32,333 bases of DNA from Curtobacterium sp. A7_M15 (GCF_030705415.1 NZ_JAUZED010000035.1:1-32333), one strand, 5' to 3'. Positions 1 through 7,725 are shown, counted from the stretch's first letter. The notes: a model not told the origin generated them from the letters alone. Program-made: numbers and translations.

Positions 1-392
1 CCCCGCGAGCGGGCGAAATCCGCACCGCTCCCCGCGCCGACACGACGGATACCGCCCGCTCGCGGCCCCGCGCACCCGTCCAGGAGGCGCGACCCCGACC
101 CCCCAGGCCGCCCCGCGCCTCCAGGCAGACACCCCACCGCCCCGCGAGCGGGCGAAATCCGCACCGCTCGCGGTGTCGCGACGACAGAAAGCGCCCGTTC
201 GCGCCGCGCGCGCCGGCCGGCCCCCGTGAGCGGGCGGAATCGGCACCGTTCGCGGCACCCACACGACGGGATCCGCCCGCTCGGGGAAGCGTGCCGCCCC
301 GGCAGGCCTCCAACGCCCCCGCCCCGCCCCGGCACGTCCCAACGCCCCGGCCCGGCCCGGCCCGGCCCGCAACCGTGCCTCCGAGCCCGCGC
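1..392. repeat. Intergenic region with three inverted-repeat units related to the 15.8-16.4 kb array
   Basis: No gene is supported here. Three units have outer arms of the form CGCGAGCGGGCG and CGCCCGCTCGCG. Unit A has arms at 4-15 and 53-64 (12 bp, perfect). Unit B has arms at 143-154 and 192-203 (one mismatch). Unit C has arms at 228-240 and 271-282 (one bulged base). Units B and C also share an internal CACCG(C/T)TCG. Between A and B lies a separate small hairpin, GGAGGCGCG at 83-91 with CGCGCCTCC at 114-122. A short CCCGG microsatellite lies at 345-370. The same outer arms recur in the array at 15761-16382, so this is a dispersed repeat family. Confidence 0.75.
345..370. repeat. CCCGG pentanucleotide microsatellite
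   Basis: About five tandem copies of the 5-bp unit CCCGG lie about 40 bp upstream of the pncB start. Such short GC tracts can change length by replication slippage. No function is evident. Confidence 0.7.
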
Positions 393-404
393 GACACTAG
401 TGTC
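393..404 (+). promoter_or_regulatory. Leaderless promoter -10 inside a 12-bp perfect palindrome, pncB
   Basis: GACACTAGTGTC (393-404) is a perfect palindrome. It contains TAGTGT (398-403), a TANNNT -10 element. Seven nt separate it from the GTG at 411, so transcription probably begins at the start codon itself. A regulator bound to the palindrome would cover the -10, so this may also be an operator of NAD metabolism. The operator role is inference; no regulator gene is visible nearby. No convincing -35 was seen. Confidence 0.5.
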
Positions 405-410
405 GGAAGG

Positions 411-1700
411 GTGACCAGCGCCCTCCTCACGGACCAGTACGAACTCACCATGGTCGACGCGGCCCTCAAGGACGGCACGGCCGACCGCCGGTGCGTCTTC
501 GAGGTCTTCGCCCGCCGACTGCCGGACGGCCGCAGGTACGGGGTCGCCGCGGGCCTCGGCCGGTTCCTCACGGCCCTGGCCGACTTCCGGTTCGGCGACG
601 AGGAGATCGGCTTCCTCCGCGACCGCGGGGTCATCGACGCCGGGACGGCCTCCTACCTCGCCGACTACCGGTTCACCGGCGACGTCCGCGCCTACCGCGA
701 GGGCGAGGTGTTCTTCCCGAACTCCCCCGTCCTCCAGATCGAGGGCACCTTCGCCGAGGCCGTCGTGCTGGAGACCCTCGCACTGAGCATCTTCAACGCC
801 GACAGTGCGATCGCCGGAGCCGCCGCACGCATGGTCTCCGCGGCCGACGGTCGCCCGCTCGCCGAGATGGGCTCCCGGCGAACCGGTGAGTGGAACGCCG
901 TCGCCGCTGCCCGTGCCGCGTACATCGCTGGCTTCGGCGCGACGAGCAACCTCGAGGCGGGTCGCACGTGGGGCATCCCGACGATGGGCACCGCGGCGCA
1001 CGCGTTCACGCTGCTGCACGACTCCGAGGAAGCGGCGTTCCGGTCGCAGCTCGACGCCCTGGGCAACGGCACGACCCTGCTCGTCGACACCTACGACATC
1101 GAGGCCGCCGTGGACACCGCGGTCCGGCTCACCGACGGCAAGCTCGGCGCGGTCCGCATCGACAGCGGTGACCTGCCGTCCGTCGTGGCCTCGGTGCGCG
1201 CGCAGCTCGACCGGCTCGGGGCCACCGGGACGAAGATCACGGTCACGAACGACCTCGACGAGTACACGATCGCGGCGCTGCGAGCCGCGCCGGTGGACTC
1301 CTACGGCGTCGGCACGTCGGTGGTGTCCGGCTCCGGGCACCCCGCAGCGGGCATGGTCTTCAAGCTCGTCGCCCACCGGGACGACGCCGACGAGTCCTGG
1401 GTGCCCGTCGCGAAGAAGTCGGCCGACAAGGCCTCCACCGGGGGCCGCAAGGAGGCCGGCCGTCGGCTCCGGAACGGCATCGCGACCGCCGAGGTCGTGC
1501 TCACCCAGGGCGCGGTCGGACCCGACGAGCGGCCGCTGCTGGTCCCGGTCGTCGAGCACGGTGAGACCGATCCGGCGTTCCTCGGCGTGCAGGGGGTCGA
1601 GGCCGCCCGCAAGCACCACAAGATGGCGAAGGCCGAGCTGCCCGCCGACGCATCCCGCATCGGTCGGGGCGACCCGGCCGTCCCCACGCTCGTCATCTGA
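411..1700 (+). CDS. pncB: Nicotinate phosphoribosyltransferase
   Basis: A 429-aa cytoplasmic enzyme of NAD salvage that converts nicotinate, PRPP and ATP to nicotinate mononucleotide. The family opening LLTDQYELTM is at residues 5-14. The conserved GTAAHAF segment (residues 193-199) contains H197, which probably corresponds to the autophosphorylated histidine of the family. VRIDSGDL (248-255) is a phosphate/PRPP-binding strand of the barrel domain. Length is normal for the family. The frame is open upstream to 291, but the GTG at 411 is preferred because a TAGTGT -10 lies 7 nt upstream (leaderless start) and it sits just before the conserved N-terminus. ATG at 450 would remove conserved residues. 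The stop codon lies only 9 nt from the convergent DUF3039 gene, leaving no room for separate terminators. Confidence 0.95.
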   Translation: MTSALLTDQYELTMVDAALKDGTADRRCVFEVFARRLPDGRRYGVAAGLGRFLTALADFRFGDEEIGFLRDRGVIDAGTASYLADYRFTGDVRAYREGEVFFPNSPVLQIEGTFAEAVVLETLALSIFNADSAIAGAAARMVSAADGRPLAEMGSRRTGEWNAVAAARAAYIAGFGATSNLEAGRTWGIPTMGTAAHAFTLLHDSEEAAFRSQLDALGNGTTLLVDTYDIEAAVDTAVRLTDGKLGAVRIDSGDLPSVVASVRAQLDRLGATGTKITVTNDLDEYTIAALRAAPVDSYGVGTSVVSGSGHPAAGMVFKLVAHRDDADESWVPVAKKSADKASTGGRKEAGRRLRNGIATAEVVLTQGAVGPDERPLLVPVVEHGETDPAFLGVQGVEAARKHHKMAKAELPADASRIGRGDPAVPTLVI

Positions 1701-1709
1701 GCGTCGGCG

Positions 1710-1970
1710 CTACTCCGCCTTCATCTTCTCGTAGATGGCCTTGCAGTCCGGGCAGACCGGGAACTTCTCGGGGTCGCGTCCGGGGATCCACTTCTTCCCG
1801 CACAGCGCCTTGACCGGCTTGCCGGTCAGGGCCGACTGCAGGATCTTGTCCTTCTTGACGTAGTGCGAGAAACGCTCGTGGTCGCCGGGCTCGATCGCCT
1901 CTTCCTCGAGGAGCTTCTCGAGCTCGCGGTCCATCACGTCGAGGCCGCCACCGGGTTCCGTCATGCTCAT
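1710..1970 (-). CDS. DUF3039 family small zinc-ribbon-like protein
   Basis: An 86-aa acidic/basic protein matching the actinobacterial DUF3039 family, whose function is unknown. C57 together with the C73-P-D-C76 pair near the C-terminus, and H31/H36, could bind a metal; this is inference from spacing. The N-terminal 30 residues are highly acidic and probably helical. Two starts are possible. ATG at 1970 lies 6 nt after a TACCCT hexamer on the minus strand (1982-1977) and would be leaderless. ATG at 1964, two codons in, has GGAGG at a normal Shine-Dalgarno distance. The gene is convergent with pncB. Confidence 0.88.
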   Translation of the reverse strand: MSMTEPGGGLDVMDRELEKLLEEEAIEPGDHERFSHYVKKDKILQSALTGKPVKALCGKKWIPGRDPEKFPVCPDCKAIYEKMKAE

Positions 1971-1976
1971 GCCTCC

Positions 1977-1982
1977 AGGGTA
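1977..1982 (-). promoter_or_regulatory. Candidate -10 (TACCCT) for the DUF3039 gene
   Basis: On the minus strand TACCCT is followed by GGAGGC and then ATG (1970), the 6-nt spacing expected of a leaderless promoter. GGAGG between them could instead serve as ribosome-binding site for the second ATG at 1964. Confidence 0.4.
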
Positions 1983-2038
1983 CGACGACCGGGCGCGCGC
2001 CGCGACGGTCCGCGACGCGCAGATCCAGGGCCGACCCG

Positions 2039-2088
2039 TGACGGACGGGAGGCGCGGTGCGGGGCCGACCCGCGCCTCCCGTCCGTCA
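2039..2088 (-). terminator. Hairpin after the ABC exporter operon, GGGAGGC family
   Basis: A perfect 19-bp stem (2039-2057 with 2070-2088) and a 12-nt loop. It begins 26 nt downstream of the permease stop codon on the minus strand and also lies upstream of the DUF3039 gene. No T-run follows, as is common for GC-rich actinobacterial hairpin terminators. The arm core GACGGGAGGC is shared with the hairpin at 12260-12299. Confidence 0.65.
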
Positions 2089-2114
2089 GGTGGTCACCCG
2101 GGAGGCGACCCGGC

Positions 2115-3686
2115 TCAGTTGCGCTGCGCTGCGGCCAGCAGGTCCGGCCCGTGGCGGTCGAAGAGGCGACCGCCGATCGCGACGCCCGCGGCCAGGACGA
2201 CCACACCGACCAGGACCCCGACGACGAGGGTCAGGAGCCGCCACGGCTCCGGGCCGTCGACGAACGCGAGCACCGTCAGCCACGCCGCGGGGACGGAGCA
2301 GAGCAGGATCCCGACCACCATCGAGGACTGCGCGACCGAGGCGAGCACGCCGGCGGCCTGGGGCTGCTGGAACGGGTGGTCACCCGGTCGGACCGTCGGG
2401 TACGGCAGCAGGACGGACACGACGCTGGACAGTCCGAGACCGGACAGGAGCGCACTCGTGCTCACGCCGATCAGCAGCGGGAACGCCGCCCGGTCGCCGA
2501 AGAGCCACGCCGAGACCCACGCGCCCGCGACGAGTGCGGGGATGCCCACGGTGAGCACGGGCACGAGTCGGCCGAGTCGGTCGCTCCAGCCCGGGGCTCC
2601 CGAGGCGACGTGCAGCCACACCGCGGTGTTGTCGTACGAGACGTCGTTGTGCGGCAGGAACCCGGCGATGAGCGCCATCAGCGGCAGCGGCACCAGGGCG
2701 GTCCAGTGCCACGGCACCCCCGCGACCCCGAGCGGGATGACGACGAGCGGGACGAACACGATGATGAGGTAGGACGCTCGGTAGCGCGGATCGCGCCCCC
2801 AGTAGGTGAGCGCCCGTGCCGCCACCGCCCCGACGGGCGTGGAGCCGAGCGTGTCGAACCAGCCGAGCCCGCGGTACCGACGCGTGCGCGCCCGACCGTC
2901 GACCGTCTCGAGCGCCCTGCCGACGACGGCCCACCAGGCCAGCCCGAGCAGCGCGACGACGACCACGGCGATGACCAGCTTGAGGATCCCCTCGCCGACA
3001 CGGCCGCTCGCGACGTCGGCGGGGACGGCCCAGGCCGCGCCCCACGGCGTCCACCCGGCGAGGTCGGCGACGCGCTGCATCTCGGCGCCGGCGGGGTCGA
3101 GCCAGTCGACGCGGAGCAGGAGCGAGACGGCCGGGATCGCCAGCACGACGATGACCAGGGCGACCAGCCAGCCGGCGTCGCGCGACCGGTGCGGACCGAT
3201 GACGGAGGCACCCACCGCGCTGCCGACGCGGATCAGCAGGGCACACGTGGCGATCGCGAGGAGTGCTGCGACGACGCCGAGGACACCGACGCCCGCACCG
3301 CGCATCCACGCGACGGACTGGGCGACGGCCACGACGGCGACCGCGACGACCGGGACCCCGACGAGCCCGGCGACGCCGAGCCCGACCGCCAGGTCGCGAC
3401 GGCCGATGCCGAACACGGTGAAGCGCCGCGGGTCGAACTGGTCACCGCGCCCGACGACGAGCGGGACGACCGTGAACGCGAAGGCGATGAGCGTGCCGAC
3501 CGGCACGATGACCGAGCGCGCGACCTCGGGGGCGACGTCACGGAGCCCGACGACCTCGATCGCGACGAGCACGGCGGCGACGAGCCCTGCGAGGCCGCCG
3601 AGCACGACGAGGACCGACCGCCGAGCGCTCCCGCGGACCTCGCCCGCGAGCAGGTCCGCCCTCAGCCGGAGAAGCTGTGCAACCAT
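2115..3686 (-). CDS. ABC exporter membrane subunit (ABC-2-like permease)
   Basis: A 523-aa polytopic membrane protein with roughly a dozen hydrophobic segments spread over the chain, the first at about residues 24-46. It contains no ATP-binding motifs. The short cytoplasmic stretch GRGDQFDPRRF (79-89) resembles ABC-2-like permeases of high-GC Gram-positives. Its ATG (3686) lies inside the 3' end of the ATPase gene (25-nt overlap), so the two are translationally coupled and should form one transporter. Substrate is not predictable. A strong hairpin (2039-2088) closes the operon. Confidence 0.85.
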   Translation of the reverse strand: MVAQLLRLRADLLAGEVRGSARRSVLVVLGGLAGLVAAVLVAIEVVGLRDVAPEVARSVIVPVGTLIAFAFTVVPLVVGRGDQFDPRRFTVFGIGRRDLAVGLGVAGLVGVPVVAVAVVAVAQSVAWMRGAGVGVLGVVAALLAIATCALLIRVGSAVGASVIGPHRSRDAGWLVALVIVVLAIPAVSLLLRVDWLDPAGAEMQRVADLAGWTPWGAAWAVPADVASGRVGEGILKLVIAVVVVALLGLAWWAVVGRALETVDGRARTRRYRGLGWFDTLGSTPVGAVAARALTYWGRDPRYRASYLIIVFVPLVVIPLGVAGVPWHWTALVPLPLMALIAGFLPHNDVSYDNTAVWLHVASGAPGWSDRLGRLVPVLTVGIPALVAGAWVSAWLFGDRAAFPLLIGVSTSALLSGLGLSSVVSVLLPYPTVRPGDHPFQQPQAAGVLASVAQSSMVVGILLCSVPAAWLTVLAFVDGPEPWRLLTLVVGVLVGVVVLAAGVAIGGRLFDRHGPDLLAAAQRN

Positions 3687-4960
3687 TCCATGCTCTCTGC
3701 CACGACGCGGCCGCCCGCGAGTTCGACGAACTTGTCCTCGAGGCTCTTCCGCCCGCGGACCTGGGCCATCGTGCCGGACGCGAGGACCTTGCCGCCGACG
3801 ATGATGGCCACGGAGTCACACGTGCGCTGCACGAGCTCCATCGAGTGGCTGGAGAGCACCACCGTGCCGCCCCCGCGCGTGTAGCGACGGAGGATCTCGG
3901 TGATGGTCGCTGCGCTCACCGGGTCGACGGACTCGAACGGTTCGTCGAGCACGAGCACCCGGGGCGAGTGGATGAGCGTCGCCGCGAGGGCGATCTTCTT
4001 CGCCATGCCCACGGAGTAGTCGGCGACCTGCCGACCGAGTGCCTCGCCGAGCCCGAACGCCTCGGCCAGGTCGCTGCTGCGCTTCCGCGCGGTGGCGCCG
4101 TCGAGCCCGCGGAGGGTCGCCGAGTAGTACAGCAGCTGCGCGCCGGTGAGCCGGTCGAACAGCCGGAGCCGGTCCGGCAGGACGCCGAGGTCGCGCTTCG
4201 CGGCGGTCGGGTCGGCCCAGACGTCGTGGTCGAGGACGCTCACGCTGCCGGCGTCCGGGCGCAGGAGGCCGGTGACCATCGACAGGGTGGTCGTCTTGCC
4301 GGCGCCGTTCGGACCGACGACGCCGAAGATCGAGCCCTGGCGGATCTCGAGGTCGACCTGGTCGACGGCCAGGGTCTGGCCGTACCGCTTCACGAGGCCG
4401 TCGGCGCGGAGGACGACGGGCTGCTGGGGCTGCTTGACCGCGGCGGCGGGGCGCTTGGCGCCGCTCGGGCGCTTCTTCGCGGGCTTGGTCTCGGTCGCGG
4501 CTGCGGTGTCCGTCGGGGCCGCCGTGTCCTTGCGGTCGGGCACGTCCGCACCGTCGGTCGCGTCGGTCTCGTCGCGTGGGCCGGGAGGCACGGTGCCGGT
4601 CGTCCCCGCCGCCTGCGTCGGACGGCTGGCACGTCCCTTGCCGCCGCGCCCCTTGGCAGGGCGGTGGCCGGTGGTCGTCGGCGCCACCGCCTGCGCGGCA
4701 GCCCGGTCGACGTCCGCCTCCGGCGTCTCGGTGGCCGTCGTGTCGTCGGTCATCGTGTCCTCAGCGGAGGCGTCGTGTGCATCCCCGTCCCCCATGTCGT
4801 CGTCAGCGGTGTCCCGCGCCCGGGCGGCGCCGTCGTCCTCGGTGGCCGCGTCGTCCTCGACATCGCCGTCCGCCTCGGTGTCGGCGTCCGCTTCCTCGGT
4901 CAGCCAGGCAGCGTCCGACGTCGCGTACACGTCGTCGTCATCCCCTGCTGCTGCGGCCAC
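3662..4960 (-). CDS. ABC exporter ATPase with long disordered N-terminal extension
   Basis: A 432-aa protein. The ATPase domain begins near residue 182: Walker A GPNGAGKT (216-223), a signature in the unusual form YSVGM (315-319) instead of LSGGQ, Walker B VLVLDEP (335-341) and switch His H372. It should power the permease encoded immediately downstream. Before the domain lie about 180 residues of low complexity. Residues 6-85 are dominated by Asp, Glu, Ala and Thr; about 98-178 are rich in Lys, Arg, Ala and Pro. GTG at 4960 sits 6 nt after TACGGT (4972-4967 on the minus strand), supporting a leaderless start and arguing that the extension is really translated. ATG codons at residues 56 and 70 are possible alternatives. 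Confidence 0.87.
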   Translation of the reverse strand: MAAAAGDDDDVYATSDAAWLTEEADADTEADGDVEDDAATEDDGAARARDTADDDMGDGDAHDASAEDTMTDDTTATETPEADVDRAAAQAVAPTTTGHRPAKGRGGKGRASRPTQAAGTTGTVPPGPRDETDATDGADVPDRKDTAAPTDTAAATETKPAKKRPSGAKRPAAAVKQPQQPVVLRADGLVKRYGQTLAVDQVDLEIRQGSIFGVVGPNGAGKTTTLSMVTGLLRPDAGSVSVLDHDVWADPTAAKRDLGVLPDRLRLFDRLTGAQLLYYSATLRGLDGATARKRSSDLAEAFGLGEALGRQVADYSVGMAKKIALAATLIHSPRVLVLDEPFESVDPVSAATITEILRRYTRGGGTVVLSSHSMELVQRTCDSVAIIVGGKVLASGTMAQVRGRKSLEDKFVELAGGRVVAESMEWLHSFSG

Positions 4961-4966
4961 CGCCCC

Positions 4967-4972
4967 ACCGTA
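4967..4972 (-). promoter_or_regulatory. Candidate leaderless -10 (TACGGT) for the ABC exporter operon
   Basis: Read on the minus strand, TACGGT is followed by six nt and then GTG at 4960. The TANNNT form and spacing match the other leaderless starts proposed in this window. Confidence 0.45.
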
Positions 4973-5281
4973 CCAACGCTCACCGGACAGCGGGGGACGC
5001 CCCGGGCACGGCGTTGTCGGATCCTCGGCCGTGTGTCACGAATTGAGCACGAAGCGTCGCAGGACGTACCCCGATCGCAGGTCGTTCCGTATCATTCACC
5101 GAGGCACGACGAAGTGTTCACCACTCGGAAACCTGCTCCGGCCGGTGCCCCGTGACGATCCTTCCCTGCGAATGCGCGCAGAGACAGCGGTCTTCCCGGG
5201 CAGATCGGACCTTCCAGGAGCACACTCGACGAGGCCCGCCCGTGCCCCAGGGCGCGCGGGCGGACACCAGAAGGGACCAGC
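4973..5281. promoter_or_regulatory. Divergent intergenic region and long leader of the surface-polymer genes
   Basis: About 310 bp lie between the minus-strand ABC operon and the plus-strand nucleotidyltransferase. TATCAT at about 5090-5095 is the best -10 candidate for the plus strand and would give a leader of about 180 nt. Near its end a GC-rich hairpin (5236-5263, about 10 bp stem including one G-T pair, 8-nt loop) ends 7 nt before the AAGGGA ribosome-binding site at 5271-5276. It could modulate translation. I did not recognise a known riboswitch. Confidence 0.35.
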
Positions 5282-5977
5282 ATGACCACGCAGATCGTCA
5301 TCCTCGCAGCGGGGATGGGCAGCCGCCTCGGGCGCAGCCTGCCGAAGCCGCTGACCGAACTGAGCGACGGCCGCACCATCATGCAGCAGCAGTTCGACAA
5401 CATCCGCGCAGCGTTCGGTTCGAGCGCACGCGTCACGATCGTCGTCGGCTACAAGTCGGAGTACATCGTCGAGGCCTTCCCCGAGGCGAACTTCGTCTAC
5501 AACGAGTCCTACGACTCCACGAACACCTCGAAGAGCCTGCTCCGCGCCCTCAAGGCGACGGGCAAGGGCGGCGTGCTCTGGATGAACGGCGACGTCGTCT
5601 TCGACCCCCGTGCCCTGGTGCGTGCGGCCGACATGATCGACGAGGACCGCTCGTTCGTCAGCGTCAACACCGACAAGGTCTCCGACGAAGAGGTCAAGTA
5701 CACGGTCGACGCCGAGGGCTTCATCCACAAGCTGTCGAAGCAGGTCGTCGGTGGCCTGGGCGAGGCCGTGGGCATCAACTACGTCTCCTCGTCGGACAAG
5801 CAGGCACTCATCCGCCAGCTCGGCCGTGTCGACGACCAGGAGTACTTCGAGGGCGGCATCGAGGCTGCCATCGCCGAGGACGGGCTACTCTGGAGCCCGA
5901 TCGACATCTCGGACCTCTACGCGGTCGAGATCGACTTCGCCGAGGACCTCGAGCGCGCGAACAACCTGTTCGCCTGA
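5282..5977 (+). CDS. LicC-like nucleotidyltransferase for a phospho-alcohol or sugar phosphate
   Basis: A 231-aa nucleotidyltransferase with a Rossmann-like fold. The nucleotide-binding loop GMGSRLG (11-17) is followed by PKPL (21-24). NGDVVFD (102-108) carries the metal-binding Asp (D104). The YDSTNTSKSLL stretch (about 77-87) and short length resemble CTP:phosphocholine (LicC) and CTP:inositol-1-phosphate cytidylyltransferases more than full-length glucose-1-phosphate enzymes. A likely role is to make the CDP-alcohol donor for the CDP-alcohol phosphotransferase and the TagF-like enzyme encoded about 5 kb away. The substrate (choline, glycerol, inositol or a sugar phosphate) cannot be read from sequence. 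AAGGGA lies 5 nt before the ATG. It is first of three co-directional genes with the ABC permease and ATPase. Confidence 0.87.
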   Translation: MTTQIVILAAGMGSRLGRSLPKPLTELSDGRTIMQQQFDNIRAAFGSSARVTIVVGYKSEYIVEAFPEANFVYNESYDSTNTSKSLLRALKATGKGGVLWMNGDVVFDPRALVRAADMIDEDRSFVSVNTDKVSDEEVKYTVDAEGFIHKLSKQVVGGLGEAVGINYVSSSDKQALIRQLGRVDDQEYFEGGIEAAIAEDGLLWSPIDISDLYAVEIDFAEDLERANNLFA

Positions 5978-6021
5978 ACCAGCGTCAAGACCCCCTCGGC
6001 GCTTCCGCCCGAAGGGAAACC

Positions 6022-6846
6022 GTGACCACAGCGAGTGCGCCGACCGCGCCCGCGGCTGCCGCACCAGCGGTGTCCCGGAGCGCCGGTCGGCGCTATCGTC
6101 ATGCCCTCTGGTTGCTGACGATCCGAGACCTCCGCGTTCGCTACTCGACCTCGGCGCTCGGCTACTTCTGGTCGATCCTCGACCCGCTCGTCATGTCGGC
6201 GATCTACTGGTTCGTCTTCACGCAGGTCTTCCACCGAGGGTCGGTCGGCGAAGAGCCGTACATCGTGTTCCTGCTGTCGGCGCTGCTGCCGTGGATGTGG
6301 TTCACCGGTGCCGTCTCCGACTCCACGCGGGCGTTCATCAAGGAGACCAAGCTCATCCGGTCGACGACGATCCCCCGCAGCATCTGGGTCGCCCGGGTCA
6401 CGGCGTCGAAGGGCATCGAGTTCCTCCTGAGCCTGCCGGTGCTCGCCGTGTTCGCGATCGCCACCGGAGCGCACTGGCACTGGGAGATCGCGCTCTACCC
6501 GCTCGCGATCGTCCTGCAGTGCGGGCTCGTGTACGGGCTCGGCCTGATCGTCGCGCCGCTCGTGGTCTTCTTCCGTGACCTCGAGCGTGCGGTCAAGCTC
6601 GTGCTCCGGTTCCTCTTCTACGCGTCGCCGATCATCTACGGCACGTCGGCGCTCCCCGACCGACTGCACGACCTCGCGGCGTTCAACCCGCTCAGCGGCA
6701 TCTTCGGCATCTACCGCGCCGCGTTCTTCCCGTCGCAGCTGAACTGGTTCGAGGTCGGGGTCTCGGCGGTCGTGACCGTCGTCGTCCTCGCGATCGGGCT
6801 CGTCGTGTTCCGCCGCAGCGAGCACCGCGTGCTGAAGGAGCTGTGA
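6022..6846 (+). CDS. Polysaccharide/teichoic acid ABC exporter permease (Wzm/TagG-like)
   Basis: A 274-aa ABC-2 permease with about six membrane segments. Features typical of polymer exporters are the N-terminal amphipathic stretch LTIRDLRVRYSTSALGYFWS, the DP(L/V) turn after it, and the C-terminal FNPLSGIFGIYRAAFF segment. It should form the membrane channel that moves a lipid-linked surface polymer across the cytoplasmic membrane, powered by the next gene. The reading frame is open far upstream, but that part is a shadow of the nucleotidyltransferase gene. GTG at 6022 is chosen because GAAGGGA (6011-6017) precedes it at a proper distance. The TGA overlaps the next ATG by one base, indicating tight coupling. 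Confidence 0.92.
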   Translation: MTTASAPTAPAAAAPAVSRSAGRRYRHALWLLTIRDLRVRYSTSALGYFWSILDPLVMSAIYWFVFTQVFHRGSVGEEPYIVFLLSALLPWMWFTGAVSDSTRAFIKETKLIRSTTIPRSIWVARVTASKGIEFLLSLPVLAVFAIATGAHWHWEIALYPLAIVLQCGLVYGLGLIVAPLVVFFRDLERAVKLVLRFLFYASPIIYGTSALPDRLHDLAAFNPLSGIFGIYRAAFFPSQLNWFEVGVSAVVTVVVLAIGLVVFRRSEHRVLKEL

Positions 6847-7616
6847 TGACCGCCACCGAGCAGACCGACCGCAGCACCACGGTCGCCCCCGTGATCTCCG
6901 TCCGCGACGCCGGCATCCGGTTCAAGCGGAACCGTCGGGCGAGCCGGAGCTTCAAGGACCTCTTCGCCGGGAGCAACCGCCGCAAGCGCGCGGACGAGTT
7001 CTGGGCACTCCGCGGTGTGTCGTTCGACGTCCGCCCGGGCGAGGCGATCGGGGTCGTCGGCCGCAACGGTCAGGGCAAGTCGACGCTGCTGAAGCTCGTG
7101 GCCCAGGTGATGCTCCCCGACGAGGGACGCGTCCACGTCGGCGCCGGGGTCGCACCGCTCATCGAGATCACCGGTGGCTTCGTCGGCGACCTCTCGGTCC
7201 GCGACAACGTCTACCTCACCGCAGGGCTGCACGGCATGTCCCGGGCGGAGATCCGCGACGCCTTCGACGAGATCATCGACTTCGCCGAGATCGGCGACTT
7301 CGTCGACACCCCGTACAAGCACCTGTCGAGCGGCATGAAGGTGCGCATCGCCTTCGCGGTCATCTCGCGCCTCGACGAGCCGGTGATCCTGGTCGACGAG
7401 GTCCTGGCCGTGGGCGACAAGGGATTCCGCGAGAAGTGCTACAAGCGGATCGAGGAGCTCCTCGCCGGTGGCCGCACGCTGTTCTTCGTCTCGCACAGCG
7501 ACAAGGACCTCCGCCGCTTCTGCGAGCGCGGGCTGTACCTCGACAAGGGTCGCCTGCAGTTCGACGGCACGATCGAGGAAGCACTGCAGCGGTACTCGTC
7601 CGACTACGCAGCCTGA
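6846..7616 (+). CDS. Polysaccharide/teichoic acid ABC exporter ATPase (Wzt/TagH-like)
   Basis: A 256-aa ATPase. It has Walker A GRNGQGKST, a signature LSSGM followed by KVRIAFAV, Walker B VILVDEV with the AVGDKGF motif characteristic of Wzt/TagH/RfbB ATPases, and switch His in FFVSHS. It ends after the nucleotide-binding domain, so it lacks the C-terminal carbohydrate-binding module that some Wzt proteins use to recognise capped polymer; selectivity may lie in the permease. ATG at 6846 overlaps the permease TGA (TGATG), with AAGGAG at 6835-6840. The GTG at 6843 is an alternative start but is too close to that ribosome-binding site. Confidence 0.93.
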   Translation: MTATEQTDRSTTVAPVISVRDAGIRFKRNRRASRSFKDLFAGSNRRKRADEFWALRGVSFDVRPGEAIGVVGRNGQGKSTLLKLVAQVMLPDEGRVHVGAGVAPLIEITGGFVGDLSVRDNVYLTAGLHGMSRAEIRDAFDEIIDFAEIGDFVDTPYKHLSSGMKVRIAFAVISRLDEPVILVDEVLAVGDKGFREKCYKRIEELLAGGRTLFFVSHSDKDLRRFCERGLYLDKGRLQFDGTIEEALQRYSSDYAA

Positions 7617-7713
7617 CCGCCCGTCCCCGTCCACAACCTGGGTCCCCGCAGCCACTCTCCACAGCCGCCACTCCCCCGGGCGGAACCGGCCGCCGGACGT
7701 CGGACCCTCACCC

Positions 7714-7719
7714 TACGGT
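7714..7719 (+). promoter_or_regulatory. Candidate leaderless -10 (TACGGT) for the small gene at 7726
   Basis: TACGGT is followed by six nt and then ATG at 7726. On the opposite strand the overlapping bases 7715-7710 read TAGGGT, so the hexamer pair is symmetric. The spacing supports this ATG as the real start. Confidence 0.4.
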
Positions 7720-7725
7720 GACGGC

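Noticed and set aside
1863-3884. 673-codon plus-strand open frame
   Set aside because: Antisense to the DUF3039 and ABC permease genes. Its composition (Asp/Arg/Gly-rich) is typical of high-GC shadow frames.
5152-6021. Upstream extension of the Wzm-like permease frame
   Set aside because: Overlaps the nucleotidyltransferase gene in another frame. GTG at 6022 has a good ribosome-binding site and starts the conserved region.
7617-7690. Terminator after the Wzt-like ATPase
   Set aside because: The complementary CCGCCCG and CGGGCGG segments are about 50 nt apart and no compact hairpin forms between them.
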